From Larimichthys crocea (taxonomy: Eukaryota > Chordata > Actinopteri > Sciaenidae): a DNA stretch of 64,000 nt. The translations under genes and the position numbers were made by a program. The notes under the pieces were generated by a model, which saw only the letters and a list, made by a program, of their open reading frames with translations, made no database searches and had not been told where the DNA came from. Below are positions 37,064 to 50,243 of the stretch, piece by piece; positions within the stretch are counted from its first letter, which is position 1; each line of letters begins with the position of its first letter. The DNA is taken from the NCBI RefSeq assembly GCF_000972845.2, contig NC_040032.1:10948334-11012333 (forward strand). Direction: 5' to 3'.

Positions 37064-39474
37064 AGCTGATTCACACAAAGGAAAAGGAAGACAGAGGTTT
37101 CACCACATCTTCACCTGTTCATTCCTTAAATTCCACATGACAGCTGCCATCTTGCCTCCAAGGCTTGACCTCAAAACAACCTTTAAAAAAAAAAGTGGTT
37201 TGTGGGCATAAAACCCCTCAGAGGTCACTTTTATTTGAAATACCTCTGGCCCCGCCCCCAGAATCTTAGAAAAAGTACCTCTACCCCTCCCCTGTTTGCG
37301 TGAATATTCATGAGCCATAAAACCAGGCGGTAGAGACGTAGCAGGCATAATAAAAACGTCAGAGGTATAAAACACTCAAAGAAAGAGCTGCCAGGAGCTT
37401 GGGCAAGTCACTCTGAATGTCAAATCCCCACCCAGGGGTGTCTGGCCCGTTAGGTCTATTGTGCTTGACTGACTTTTATGCATCTGACATGAATTGGCCC
37501 CTGCTCTTGGCACATAACTTTTGTAGGCCACATTTTCGGGATCAAAGAGTCTCTTTTAATGCGTGAAATCGGAAAGGATCGAAGCTCGAAAACACAACGT
37601 TTGGGACGAAATATTCAGCCGAGTGGTATGTGATCTGTTCTTAATGGGAGATAATGGAATGTACAGTTTGGACAGCGCGCAAAGGGAGGGATTTTTTAAG
37701 GCTTACTGCTGGATGACAGCTACACTAACGGTACATATATGAATTTAGGCAACTCGTTTTTATGGTTCCAGCATTTCCTTTTGATCCCACGAGCTCTGCG
37801 AGTAATCTTTAATTCATGGTCATGTACCAAGATAAAACGGCACAACTACTGTAACCTGCCAGCTACATACCATCCGAGGTTAAACCTACTAAAGCTCGAG
37901 AGCTTCGTGTATCAGACATTCATTCATCAAATGTGTCATTAGTAATATGTGGAAACTGTTGCCGAGGTAACTAAGCAGAGCCGTCCCTAATGAGTTATTG
38001 AATGTCTGATTGTCAGTATAAATGTTTGCAAAGGATAAATGGTCGGCACTTTTGAGAAATGAGTAAGAATCTATTGAACGTATCCAGAAAAAAAAGATCA
38101 TTTTTTAAAATAAAAAATGAATTTCTCTGAATGCCTTTTTATCTTACAGAAAAACATCTATCTTTCCCATAAGTAGCTGTGTCTATAAATTATTTATTAT
38201 AATCATTTATAATTTAAAACCCTTGGAATGATATTGATCCATCAAATTTCCAAATAGTACGTGCGCGTGTACTCGTGGCAAAGGCCTAGGGAATGCAGTC
38301 AGTCCACTGTGAAATATTGCAAATTGCTAGATTGCCCAGATGATCAACGCTCAACCCGGTGAATCTTAATTTAATAATCTCTTGGGTTTTTATCTAACAC
38401 CAGCGATAGTGCAGTTCAAATCATTTCTCCTCATGTCGGGACAAGGCACCGAACCCGTGTCCATCACACTCCGATGTTAGGAGCAATTCCAACGAGAGGT
38501 GTGGGAAATACGAGTGTGAGCTGATTACAATGCAGGGCTTGTGTGAAATACTTTTTGATTTATTTTTTTTAACCATTGGATTAGAGCACAGCCGGCTGAA
38601 TCCAAGCTACAGCAGATGTTCTCCGTCAGTGAAAAGTCTACTTACACCAGCAGCACCGTTCTGAGCCTTCACAGGGCGTTTGATCTTCAAAAAGATAGAT
38701 TTCGGGCGGAGTATCACTTAAAAGCTGAAATCCATAACTTTGCGCGCTTTCAAACTACGGCTGAGGTGATGGAGTGCCTAGTATTATTTGTTTGACCTCT
38801 GAGGACTCATTCATCAACCGCCGCTTCAATTGCACATGAGAAAACGTCTAGACGAGCCGTCTGTGGTAAAGGCTCTGTGCTCTCGTCCCCTTTAACACAG
38901 CGAGCTAAACCGTATGACTTGAAATACCACAGAACAAACCACCACAAGACAAACTCTGATGTCAGGTATATTTGTCAACGCTGCAGAAATTCTGGCCAGG
39001 TCATCCATACTGCGGCTCAGTGCCCTTCATCACCCTGCCTGTCTCTCAGCCTACAGCAGATGGACTGTGAAGGGGTTAAACCTCCTGAACCTTCCACCCT
39101 TCCCACAGTGTTGGCTCCCACTCGATACCAAATATACACACCAATACACAATGCGGCTCCCACTCAGTTCGCCCCCAGTGCTTCCAAGTCACAGGCTGGG
39201 GAGCAGCGACAGTGACACCATGCCACAAAGTGCCATCTTGCACCTTCTCTGGTTGCCATGCTGAGCCCCCTGGCAGCTCCAGGCGGGCTTGTGTGCCTGC
39301 AGGCCTTATCTCCGGCCCCATTGGTGCCACGTAGAGGGGGCTGGCAGGCGCTGGCACTGACTTGGCTTTGGCACCGGCCACTGTTTGTTCAATACAACCT
39401 CTCGCTCTCTTTCTCTCCCTGGAGGCAATGCTCTAAAAAGTGTGTTTGTGTGGTTTGTGTGGGTGTGCAGGGCG

Positions 39475-39499
39475 GACAGACAGACAGACAGACAGACAG
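39475..39499. repeat. (ACAG)n microsatellite, 25 bp
   Basis: About six ACAG units in intron 2. Confidence 0.93.
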
Positions 39500-41547
39500 T
39501 AAAACTTGCATTTTTCCCTCTTCCACCATGGATTAGGGATTCTTATCTGTGAGCTGTGTCCCTGTGCACGCGTCTGTTTGCAGACAGCTGCGCAGAATGT
39601 CACCTCCCGGAGGAACACAGCATTAGGAAAGAGGGCAACAGAAAGCTAGATACACAAGAAACCAGATGGACTGATCAGACGCGTGGCCTTGCAGAGTGAA
39701 AAGCACTGTGCAACCTTGCAGAGCCTTGTCTGAGATCCTGTCAGTGCCGGCCTACAAGGAAACGTCCAACTCTCTTGTTACCTTCAGGAGCTGCCAGAAA
39801 TATCAGAAGGGTGCTGGCAAAAAAAATAATCAGAAAAACAGTGTGTCCTTTGCTTTGGGTGATCGCTATCCTAATGTCACGAAGTAAGAAGGAGTAAAAG
39901 ACGACCTTTGCTCAGAACTGTGCAGAAAAACAGAAGAAATTGCTCGCATCTGTTGCTGCTCTGTCCCTTTGCTCTTTTTCATAACCAGTTCTATGAAAAG
40001 TGAGGCGCAACACCTCCACCTATTCCACTTGCTTGCTTTTCTACGGCTTATATCACAAATACCCTGCAGCTCTTAATGTTGATACCTAAAAAAAAAAGGA
40101 GCACGGTGAAAGGTAATTCTTCATGCCGCTCGAGGAAAGCTTTTAGAAAAAGGTGACGGACACACTGCACAGATCGCAGCTGTTTTAAGACGATAGAGAA
40201 TGAATCATTGGCTGTTTTTCTACGGAGGAAGTCAGCCTGATTATTAAGTTAGAGAGGCTGGAGCCTTTCAGGAAAACACGATGCCCAACCGAAAAAAAAA
40301 AAGGTGTTTGACAGGAGTCTAGAGTTTCACCGTTTTTTTTTTACTGGGAACGGAGTTTGTTTTATCGCGTTCAGCTGGTTTGTGTTAGCGCTATGAGAAA
40401 TTCCTGAGATAGTTTCTGTTTTAAAGGGTGGGTGATATTAGGAGAGGCCGGAGTGAAGGGATTACAGGAAATGTTTGAATCTTTCGCTGGTGTTTTCTGC
40501 TGAAGCTGCTCGCGGCGTGCTGCTGAGACTCCTCTTTGTCTGAATTAGCAGATAAGCAAGGACAACAGAGGCAAAAGTTCATTTTGTCTTTTAGTATTTC
40601 AGTCGTGTGACGTGGCTGATTTGTAGTCACACAACAAAGCCTGCCTGGATGCAGTACGTTTCCTTACATTACCTGCTGCTGCTGCCGTCAAAACAAAGTT
40701 AGACTTCGTGGTGATCTTTTAACATCGACGGTAATGGCCTAATCTGAACAGCAGAGATTTAATTGGCCCTATCTGCATTTCATTAAAGTGCAGAGTGATC
40801 CCAAACAGCCTCGCGATGGAGGAAAAAAATCAAGAGGTGTCTGCTGGAAGCCCATCTGACAGGAGTTTGTTGTATTTTAAGGAACTAACATCTGCTAGTG
40901 AGACGTTGCCAACCAACAGTGGCCTTTCCTCCCCCTCTCTGCAAGAACTTTTTTTTTTTTTTTTTAGCTTTCCTGTCCAGTGGCGACAACTGTTATCTTC
41001 TTTGCAGGAGCTAGCTGTCATCCATCTACATTAACAGGCTTGCTCACAGAGGCCCTGGTCACAACACGACAGAGGCCAGACTCTCCGGAGCGGGGAAAGG
41101 AGATAGGATGTAATGTCTGCGGCTGGATGACACAGAGAGAGAGAGCGGGGGGTCTCGGGGTGCAAACTGCCAAGAGATCTGACACCAAGGTCAGGGGTGG
41201 CGTCTTGAGTTAACTCAGCCGAGTGATGGCGATGATAGGAGACCTGAGAGTACTTTAAAGCTCCTCTGCTTTTATAGTGCGGCTAATAGCATTACCATCT
41301 ATCTGTGATTTCATTTGTTTCTTATTACTGGAACTACATAATGCATAACATGATGTCTGACATCTGATATGTGGACAAGGACTGGCCTATCTACTGGACT
41401 ACAGTATTGCACAACATGTGGCATTCGCTTTGTTCTGTGTGTGATCTTCTGCCCCTCTTATGGGCATTATCATGAGTGTGAAATGATTTATCATCATCTA
41501 AAATTCTCACACACCAGCCTAAATAGCAAAACTTCAAGAACACTTAC

Positions 41548-41874
41548 TTGCCACCTCCAGCGATGCATTGCGACTGACCGCCTCGCCCAGGTAGTTTCGC
41601 GCCACGCACACGTAGACGCCCTCGTCCGGTTTGCTTCGCCGCCCGTGTACGATTCGCAGGAAGAAGAGGGAGCCACTGGGTAAGAGCATCCTGTGGGATC
41701 GAGGGTCCTCCCGGTCCGTCTCGACACGCTCGCCGTCTTTGTACCATTCCACCATCGGGGTCGGTCGACCTTCCGCCTTGCAGTTAAGGGTGGCGGGCTC
41801 GCCCTTGGAGACGATCAGGTCGGACGGGTGTTCTATGATGCGTGGAGCTGCATCCTCCAACCTGGGCCGCGATC
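41548..41874 (-). CDS. robo3: robo3 coding exon 2: Ig1 (Slit-binding domain)
   Basis: This exon encodes residues 22-131 and holds the entire first immunoglobulin domain. In ROBO receptors Ig1 binds the second leucine-rich-repeat domain of Slit, and this governs axon guidance at the midline. Visible: the EDAAPRII start (ROBO3-like, human EDAMPRI), first Cys53 in [10 protein letters not shown], the core Trp65 in EWYKDGERV, the [16 protein letters not shown] strand, and the second Cys111 in [16 protein letters not shown]. An N-glycosylation sequon NAS lies at 124. The acceptor is CTCCAG|GATCG and the donor is GGCAA|GTAAGTG. The exon enters after base 1 of a codon (adding GA) and leaves after base 1, so codon 131 is A|TT (Ile), completed by exon 3. 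It is flanked by the two longest introns in the window, 14.8 kb upstream and 20.0 kb downstream. Residues that contact Slit in ROBO1 are all present. The family call is essentially certain. Confidence 0.98.
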
Positions 41875-44183
41875 CTGGAGAAAGGACGACACAGGGAAGA
41901 GAAAAGGTTCAAATGTGGTTTATCAAAGGGCAGCATTTGTGTCATTAGAAGAAGATGGAGAAGAAGGAGAAGAATAAGAGATGTGTCCGTCTCCTGATCA
42001 ATCTCGAGCTGATTGGTTAAAGTTTGCCCATGACAAGTGGCGATAGACGGATGATTCATCCAATCACCTGCCGAGTACTTTCTTAAAAAATGCCAAACAA
42101 CAACTTCCCAAATGGTTCTGTGTAACAAACCATGTTTGTCAGATTATAAGGTGCCAGCAATGGGACTGAAATTTAAAGTATTTTGTAGTAATTAAATAAA
42201 CTCATCTCTGATCCGGAGCCAGTTGGTGTTTTAAATCTTTTTTTTTACAAAAGACAACAGACTGAACTGAATTTCACACATTTAATTGTTCGTTAACTGT
42301 TATTGAGAGAACACAAACGATACTTTCGCATTCACAGATTTTCCGGATGTAGTGTGATGAACGTGGCTGCACTTGGGTAGGAGTATGTACTATAATAAAC
42401 AGTTTTTTTTTTAACATTATGTCGCTGCACACGAGAGGCGAGGGTGACTCAACATATAAAAACACACTCGGCCGTTCTCTCCGAGCCTCTCAAGCCGGGC
42501 ACGTGAACAGCAGCAGGAAAAAAGAACACACACACATACACACACACTTTAATCACCGACAACACGGCTGTGTGAAATGAGCATGTAATGTAATTGCTCA
42601 ACAGTTGCATCCAAAGTATAAATCAAGAGGACGTGTGAAATTACATGCCCTGAATTCTGCATCTATCAAACCGAAAACCAAATTCTCCAGCAGTGGAGGG
42701 GAAGCACGACGGCAGTAAATGTGGTTGAACTGCATTAATCAGGAGGGCACGGGGAAATAGGTTGACTGGACTACTTAAATATATCAAAACTATACAACCA
42801 ACCAGTGCATATGTTTGTTCATTTGACTGGGAAGTGAAAATACCTTTAAACACATTTAAACTTGTGTTTTCTATTTAAGAAAATCGCTCTGCACAGCGCA
42901 GGTATATTTAAAATCCTTCTCAATATAAATGCACTGTGTTCGTAGTCGGTGCTTATGCAGTCTGCAGAGTCTCCAGCTTTGAATGTCTGATTGAAAGAAA
43001 TAAATGAAGACAGAGACAGAAGCAGACGAAGACGGAGGCGAGGTAATTCCCACAGGTTTTTTCTTTTTCTTTTTTTTTTTTTGCAGGCTTTGAAATTGCT
43101 TTTTTTCCCCTCCCCTCTATCTTTTCTCTTCCTCCTCCAATTTGAATGACAGCATGTTGGCGGTACAATTATGTATGAAAAGCAATAACACAAACTCAAG
43201 CACCACGAGGCATAAGTGAAATTTCCCCCTGGAGAGCATATGAAAAAAGTGACAACCGCCGGTTGCATCGCGCCGGTGTTTTTTCAGAATAACCAAGTTT
43301 TGTTGGAGTAATGATTGTTGCAGCATTCATGACTTTGCAACAGGGTATTTTTGATTTGTCTTGCCTTCCCACTCAACCAGCGAGCGATGCTGTTTTTCAC
43401 CTAAAACCAATTTTCCCTGTCGCAGTGTTGCATGCTTTAGCTGAGCCATATAGCAACGTGTTACACAACTTTTGTGCTTTGGGAACATTCACAGCGGGAG
43501 ATTTGTGGGGCTGCTCGCGCACATAACAGGAATATAGAAAACATAAATCGCTTTGTTCAGCATTCAGGAGTTTTGTAGCTCTTGCATTACAAAGCAGAGT
43601 GTCGCCTGAGTTTTGTTTCTCTTCTATGACGCTGCTCTCGTGGAGTTCAGCTGGACTGATCAGGTATGGGCAAAGAGGCAGGAGCTCCTGTGTTCGCTCT
43701 CCCCGTTGGAAAGATAGCAGACAATTAGCCCTGTTTACTCAGAGATCTTGGAATCAGGTCTAATATGAGGGAAAGAAAAAGGTGATAGTGTTCTTCCCAC
43801 AGGTGCGTGAACGAGAAGGCGTTCAAAAGGTCCAGGCTTTTCCTGATAACAACTGATGAGTTCAAAAATTCCTGCTCTCCAAGCGACAAATCCTCTATAA
43901 GGTTTTGGGGGATTAAGAAGTGCTTTCCGCTGATGGGAATATAGAGTTCTGTTTGATGGCCCTACTCTCAATGCAATTACATTCACAAAGATGGAGGAAG
44001 AGGAGGCTCTGAATAGGAGGAGATGGTGTTGTGGCTTTGAAGTTGCATCGAGTTAGAATCAAACAGCGGCCGGGTTTCTGACTGACATCACAGCGCAGCA
44101 GGATGTGTTATACCTTTTAAGGTGATATTTCACTGGCGTTAATGGAAAACACACAGCTACCCTTGCTTTGTCTGCTTCTTTCT

Positions 44184-45127
44184 TAAAGGTGCAGTAAGAT
44201 TTAGGAGGCTGCGCTCACAGAATATGGAGAAAATGGAATATAATATGCATCATTACGTTCCCATTAGTGTACAATCACCTGAAAATATGAATCGTTATGT
44301 CTTTGTTAGCTAAGAATGAGCCTTTTCTATCCACAGACCTCTGTGACATTCTTTTGCACACAGTCCGCCGTGTTAAATGGACAAACTAAACACTGGCTGG
44401 GGCCTTTTGCACATTTAATGGCATAGCCGCCATAGTTCCTCCTTCATGCCAGGAAGGAGAGGGCGAGGTGACGCTTTGCGACCTGGAGCTACGGCGACAG
44501 CAAGATCTCTACGTGGTTGAAGCTGAACCTCGAAAAAACTGAACTGCCAAACCTACAATACACCATCAACTTCAGAATTGACTCCCTGTATCTCGCCCCT
44601 ACCAGGGTGGTGAAAAACTTCACAGCATCAGAAAAATCAGGCCTTACCTAACTCAACATGCTACCCAACTCCTGACACAAGCCGTGGTCATCTCAAGACT
44701 AGATCACTGCAATGCCCTCCTGACAGGAAACCCCTTCAGGTGATCCAGAACGCGGCGGCTCATGTGGTCTACAACCAACCCAAAAAGTCACATGTACCCT
44801 GCTGCTCATGGAGCTCCACTGGCAGCATTAAACACAAATCGCTGATGCTCGGCTACGAAGTTGTTTCCGGTACTGCATATGTTACCTCCTCCTATGAACG
44901 ACGCCTGGCTCTGCCACCCGTTCTTTTCAAGGCAATCCAAACTTTTCTAATCCGTAGTTCCCCGTTGGTGGAACCCACAACCAGTTCCTAGCAGATCAGG
45001 GGCGTCCCTCTCTACCTTTAAACCCCTGAAGACCTCCAGCTCTTTGGAGAGGGCCTCCTCTACAACACTAACAACAACTGAACATGCTAAATCTACCTCT
45101 TCAAGATTCCACTAAATCCTACATACT
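44184..45127. mobile_element. MITE-like DNA element split by a LINE fragment
   Basis: The left part (44184-44480) contains AAAGGTGCAGTAAGATTTAG, AAATGGAATATAATATG, TTAGTGTACAATCACCTGAA and GGACAAACTAAACACTGGCT. These match, from memory of fish genomes, a widespread non-autonomous percomorph repeat whose ends read AAAGGTGCAGTGTGTAGGAT and its complement. The right end of that repeat appears as CCACTAAATCCTACATACT at 45109-45127, whose complement aligns with the left end around AGGATTTAG. Between the two lies LINE-derived sequence. So the MITE was present first and was then interrupted. Confidence 0.65.
44490..45100 (+). pseudogene. L2-like LINE reverse transcriptase fragment, broken
   Basis: The plus strand encodes pieces of the C-terminal part of a LINE reverse transcriptase: STWLKLNLEKTEL near 44505-44545, VISRLDHCNALLTGNPFR near 44687-44740, and after a stop and frame change IQNAAAHVVYNQPKKSHV near 44742-44795, then YERRLALPPVLFKA near 44896-44940. 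The order and wording (LDYCNALL, QLIQNAAAR-V, W-KLN--KTE) are those of L2-clade elements common in fish. It has several frame breaks, lacks the endonuclease and most of the polymerase, and is inactive. It sits inside a MITE. Confidence 0.85.
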
Positions 45128-47804
45128 ATATATATATATATTGTTAATAATCATAACTGACATATCTATCTGAATCTATTCACAATTACAATTAATTTAT
45201 TTTCATTATCTTCCCAGACCACATGGTGACGCCTGAAAATGTCTTGTTTTGTTCAGAGATCTTCAGTCTCGTTTTAGAGGCAGTAATATAGTTGCGGTTA
45301 CTTTCAGAAAATATTCCTGGGCTGTCAAATAAAACACTCAATTTAATAAATCAAATGAAGATGATGAAAAAGCCATTTTTTTCTCTCAAGGTTTCTCTCC
45401 TTTGGAATAAAAATGAAAAACAGTCATTATTTTGTTAAGTGCCTCTTCCCCCTCAAGGGCTCTTGGCATATGGCAGCATACTGTATATGTATCAAGGCTG
45501 ACCCGAGTCTGTCTAGTCGGTGGGGGTTTGGAGTGGGGGGGTGAGCGTCTGTGGCGAGAGCTCAGCAGGACAGAGCCTTTAAGAGCTGACTCATAAATTT
45601 TACAGTGCAAGCTGGTTGGAACAAGCCATGTGGAAATGTAAAGCAAAGGCCTTTAAAAAGAGGAAGAGACCACCGTGTGTGTGAGTGAGCTAAATATCAT
45701 CAAGATGACATCGAAGTGGCAACCGCTGAACAGCAACTCTCAAAGATGATATGCCTATCACCCGAGGAAATGTAGACTTGACGATCTCTACAAATAGAAA
45801 CGCTCTGCCCCCCCGTTAAACATTCTGAAGGATGATGAGACATCTTCTGAATCCGCACTGACGGCACGATAACAACGTGGCTCCCTGCACAAGCTCCTTT
45901 TGTGCTGCTGCTGCAGGCCGTGCATTACGGTCGACAATGGGTACAGATCTGTGTGTTGATACAGACCGACTGTGCTGCCACACAACTCAAGGATATTTGA
46001 ATCTCTGAGCTGCGTAGTATTCCCACATGCAGCTGCATAGCTCGCAGTCAGCGGCGATGCATGTAACAGATAAGGGCGGCAGCGAAAGATGAACTCAAAA
46101 TCAGGTTAAATGGACAGCCGGTGTCTGGACAGTACATCTGGTTGCCTTGAGAAGGGTGTCTAATAGGAAAGTCTGGACCCTCTAAGGACCCATTAGCTCA
46201 TGCCCATGGTGTACTAAAGCAGGACGGCAGCAACTCTCAAGGCTGCGTGTGAGATAATGAAAGCACAGGGATTCTGTAGGAGTCCAGCCAGTGTTGGACA
46301 AGAATGGTGCACGGAGAAAAGATGAATTACTGTCTAAATAGCAAAAGACAGCTGTAGTCTTTGACTTACAGATCTGATAGTTGTGAATGTGTTATCTTTC
46401 CTTTAGAAACACAACCTATATTTACCGGACATGGCAAATTAAAGGGGGAAATCTGCATTCACGGGTCTGAAAACATCAACTGGCAGGAAGTCTCATGACT
46501 GAGTGACTCATGTTTATCTGAGTTGATGCAAGAACCGGGTGTTTAGCTGCACTTACTGCATGTACAGTATGGATGACTGCAAAGGCAGTCGATAGCTTTA
46601 TTTAGAACCTGGATGATTATGGGGTGAACACGCTGCAATATTGTTTTTCCGACGGTCTGCAGGTATAGCTTTAGAAGTTTTGAGAATCTTTGCAACTGAC
46701 AACTAAAAGACTGGAAGTTCAAATACAGCAGCAGATTATTATTATTACCTATGTTGGCTCCTTCGTACCAATGGCAAACAGTGAGTCACTGCTTCAGGGA
46801 TTACAGTATCTCCTAATATAAAATAATTGAATTGCTCTTGTAGTGTAATTATATGGTTGGATAATCCATCAGAAAAAGACAGAGTGCTATTTATTGTAAT
46901 TAATTCTGCTCAGCAGGAACTTTTCCGACCCCAACCTACGGCGTGTCCAAACTGACAGACTCAAACTCAAAAAAAGGCTCATATGGTGCGCGCTATATAT
47001 AGATTATATTTAAACATCAGGACAAAGTTAATTACTGTCAAACAACCTCAAAGTATTTTTAACTGTGGGAAAATGAGAGGAGAGAATAAAGCCAGAGAAG
47101 GTGACAGAGAAAAAGAGTGCACGAGACAAAAAAAAGAAAAAAGAATGAGAAATATTGGAGGAAAACAGCCGCGGGGAGCACAAACTCCTGCAGCAATCTC
47201 CTTTTTTATAATGGAAGATGGCAAAGTGCTGAGGCAGAACTTTTTTCTCATCTAGTACAAGAACAAGTGGCTTGGCGTGTCCTGCTGATATAAAACAAGA
47301 ACAGAGGACAACTGCCAAAGATCGACAGTGGAGAGATCCCCCCTTCCTCTCCACACATCCCCACCGCTCTCCATGCCTCTCTCCAGGCCTTATTTCATCA
47401 CAAACACAAGTGGGCTTTCATCCCTAAGCAGATTTACTACAAAAACATCAGAACAACACCCAGTAACTCAGCCACATTGCTCCGGTAATCTTAACTTGCA
47501 TTTAAATGCTGCTACAATGGGAATGAGGGGGGGGTTCATCTATTTGCATATGACTGCTGGGCTGTTGACGTTGCTGCTTGTCAAACTGAGAATCAGGTAT
47601 CAGGCTAAAACAGACACATTTTGAAGAATCATTTTCTATTGTAACAGCAGATTAGTGCAGTGAGTAACGATGATAACGCAGCTTCTTCTGACAAGAAAAT
47701 AGCCAGAAATAATCACCTTCTAAAAAACGTCAACTTGTTTCAAGCATGTGATTAGAGATGTGCTCACTATGCTGCTGACAAAAGATCGTGACGGTTAATA
47801 ATTG

Positions 47805-47820
47805 AAAAAAAAAAAAAAAA
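47805..47820. repeat. poly-A, 16 bp
   Basis: An uninterrupted A run in intron 1. Confidence 0.9.
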
Positions 47821-48864
47821 TCAGGGAAAGTAAGCAATTTATGAAAAAGATGTAAGGTAGATGGAGGATGATACCTCGAATACATCTTCTGATTTGGAAC
47901 GTAGAGAGTTGTGGAAAGTTCATTCCAGCGTAATTCCACCTGACAAGCCATCTGCTGTAAGTGACAGGCTGTTAAACCTTTTCCTACGTCTCTATAGCTC
48001 TGTAGAAAAGTGTGCGCTCACCCCTTTGCATCTTTGCCAGACTGCATTTCTCAGACTCAGACACTATTTTCCAAACACAGATGGTCTAATACTCAGATGA
48101 CGGTCTGACTCACGCCATAGATCAACTGAAAGGTGCCTTATTTTGTCTGATATTTGCATAAGGCTCAAATCTTGAGATCGACCAAAATCCTCACACCTAC
48201 TTACCAACTGTCTCACTGCTCATGGTCCAGAAGGCTACCCCACCCCACCCCCTATCCATCCTCCCCCCCAAAGCAAAGCCTTACCAGCTCATAGGGAACG
48301 TATGCGTCATCACACATATGATCAAAAATATTCTGTTCACTGCGGCACTGCGGGGGAAAAAGACATAAAACATGGCAGGAGCATCAAGCCACATCAAGTC
48401 CTTCACACAGACAGAGTGAGAAATGCTTTTCATACTCGGCTTGAAGGACTTGAGAATAAGTCAGAATACTGCTATATATCTAAAGCCTGCATGCCTTATC
48501 GCGGTGGTGAGTTGTGGTAAAAAGAAAGATTAAGCCGTGCTCTGGCTTAGCAACTAAAATTAAGGCTAAGCTGAGCTCACCCAAGATAACCGCCCTCCCC
48601 TGCCAAACTCTACTTAATGAAATACATAGATGTTAAAAGTCTTTTTGAGCTGAAACTCCAGTGGCAATAAAAGTACCTGTCACTGGTGAGCTGAATAAGT
48701 TCGTAATCTTTAAAAAGGACCGAAGAAGAGACCGGCAGGGGCGTAAAGATTACGATCAAAGAAGATTCAACCACTTTCCTATTCCCATCCTTCCCTCATC
48801 TGCAATTCTTTTTAACAGGCCGGCTCCCCTCTTACAGAATTTGTTGTTTTACAGCTTTGTCACC

Positions 48865-48897
48865 TCCTCCTCTCTCTCCCTCTCTCTCCCTCTCTCG
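48865..48897. repeat. (CTCTCTCC)n low-complexity tract
   Basis: A pyrimidine tract built of CTCTCTCC units in intron 1, flanked by CCTCCTCC. Confidence 0.88.
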
Positions 48898-50200
48898 ATC
48901 TCCACCAAAGCCACAGGAATTGATTTGCAAATGTGCATTCAAAGTTAAATTGGCAGCGGTGAGGAAAGGCAAGCTGGAGTGCTTTTCTCTGCAGCCTCCC
49001 ACTCTTTGACCCTGTGGGGACAACAAAAATGAGGCACTTGCATGAGAATACAGAGTGCTGGCCATAAAGAGACAGCCTCCTTAATTGAGCCTGTGTTGAT
49101 GCTAAGCATCTAAAATGGGCAGGGTCAACTTTGCAAAAGGAAATTGGGTGTTTTTTTTATCATGTCTCTCTTGAGGCCATGAACAGATTCATGAGTAGGG
49201 GCTGGAGCTGCTTCTTGTTTCTCTTCCTTTAGAACAGGGGATTGTGGAAATTGGGGAGTAAAAAGATCCAAACTCCCACAGCAGCTCCACTAACCACTCT
49301 CTTTCATGCCCCCTCTGAGTATGGCCTCTTGCACTGGCAAAGCAGCTGAAATTAGTTTTTGGCTCGATGTTCAGGCGAGTTGACAAAGCAGAGGCAGCTT
49401 GCTGTAGATAGAGAAAACAGTGGCATCTTTGCTGGTCCAGCAGGAAAAGACCGTAAAGCCTAACAGACCATTTTACACAAAATGTTACTTATGATAAAAC
49501 ATAGCTGAGAGCTTTGGGAGTTGATTGAGCTTTGATTCAGTTCCAAGTGCCGAAACAATCAAATAATCAAGTCTTGGCTCCATGAAATGTCAGCATCGAT
49601 AATGCGGAGGATGGTTCAGCTACACTATTCTCATATTTAATCATTAAGAGGACTTCGAATGCAACTTAGAGAAGCGTTCCCAAGGAGAAGTCCCGAGGAC
49701 TTAAATACAACCCACTCCGGCGTCCTTCAAGTTATCGTAAATCCTGCCAAGAGTTGTCAGTTTGACTTCCAGTAGCCCGCCAGTAATAAGCATCGATTTT
49801 CTCCACCGAGTCCACCGAGGGGCTTTTTGGATAGGGCTCTGAAAGAACAAGAAAAGCAGCGACTGCATGTGGCGACTACAGTCTCAATCTTCTCTCAAAT
49901 TTTACGTAAGTGTAAGTAACAGAAGGGAAAATCCTGGAGCGAAGAAGTCGGGGTAGATATGGGCAGCATCGACGACGCTTCAATCGTACTCTTTCTTAAA
50001 TAAGGTCGATGGCTGCATGGTTTCTTATCAGTAATGACGGCACAGCAGTGCATGTGCGCGCTATCACTCATGTTAGGAAGGAAATCCTCGAGGGCCCTCC
50101 AGGACGGGCACACCACTGGTCGCGGGTGGCCTAGCACAGCTGCAGGGAATTGCCATTGGTTTCCTGTCCCACAGCAGTATATTAGATCCGTGTCCGCCTT

Positions 50201-50207
50201 ACACACA

Positions 50208-50241
<34 letters not shown>
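50201..50241. repeat. (AC)n microsatellite, 41 bp
   Basis: An AC run with one CAGA interruption near its left end. Intron 1. Confidence 0.95.

Positions 50242-50243
<2 letters not shown>

Larger units (their letters stand above)
21594..41547 (-). other. robo3 intron 2, 19954 bp
   Basis: The large intron after Ig1. It contains microsatellites at 25247-25291, 25739-25760, 32157-32187, 35151-35175, 36850-36874, 37007-37063 and 39475-39499, a 20-base-step minisatellite at 27472-27540, a poly-A of 25 at 27172-27196, an AAAT repeat at 28838-28865, a small MITE-like element at 35940-36240, and a 17-base T run at 40949-40965. Between about 32700 and 34650 the sequence is AT-rich and free of simple repeats, a candidate regulatory block. 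No frame carries recognisable protein homology. Confidence 0.85.

Noticed and set aside
38877..39215. 112-codon plus-strand frame with a C-x2-C and C-rich stretch suggestive of a zinc-knuckle.
   Set aside because: Only one loose Cys pattern (CQRCRNSGQVIHTAAQC), no neighbouring retroelement protein frame, no splice sites; taken as chance.
48205..48223. Six-codon frame ATG AGC AGT GAG ACA GTT G on the minus strand followed by GTAAGT, in the same phase as exon 1, as an alternative first exon.
   Set aside because: It fits the phase but would give no signal peptide, lacks CpG-rich or other promoter character, and such ATG-plus-donor arrangements occur by chance. The exon at 56648-56711 is far better.
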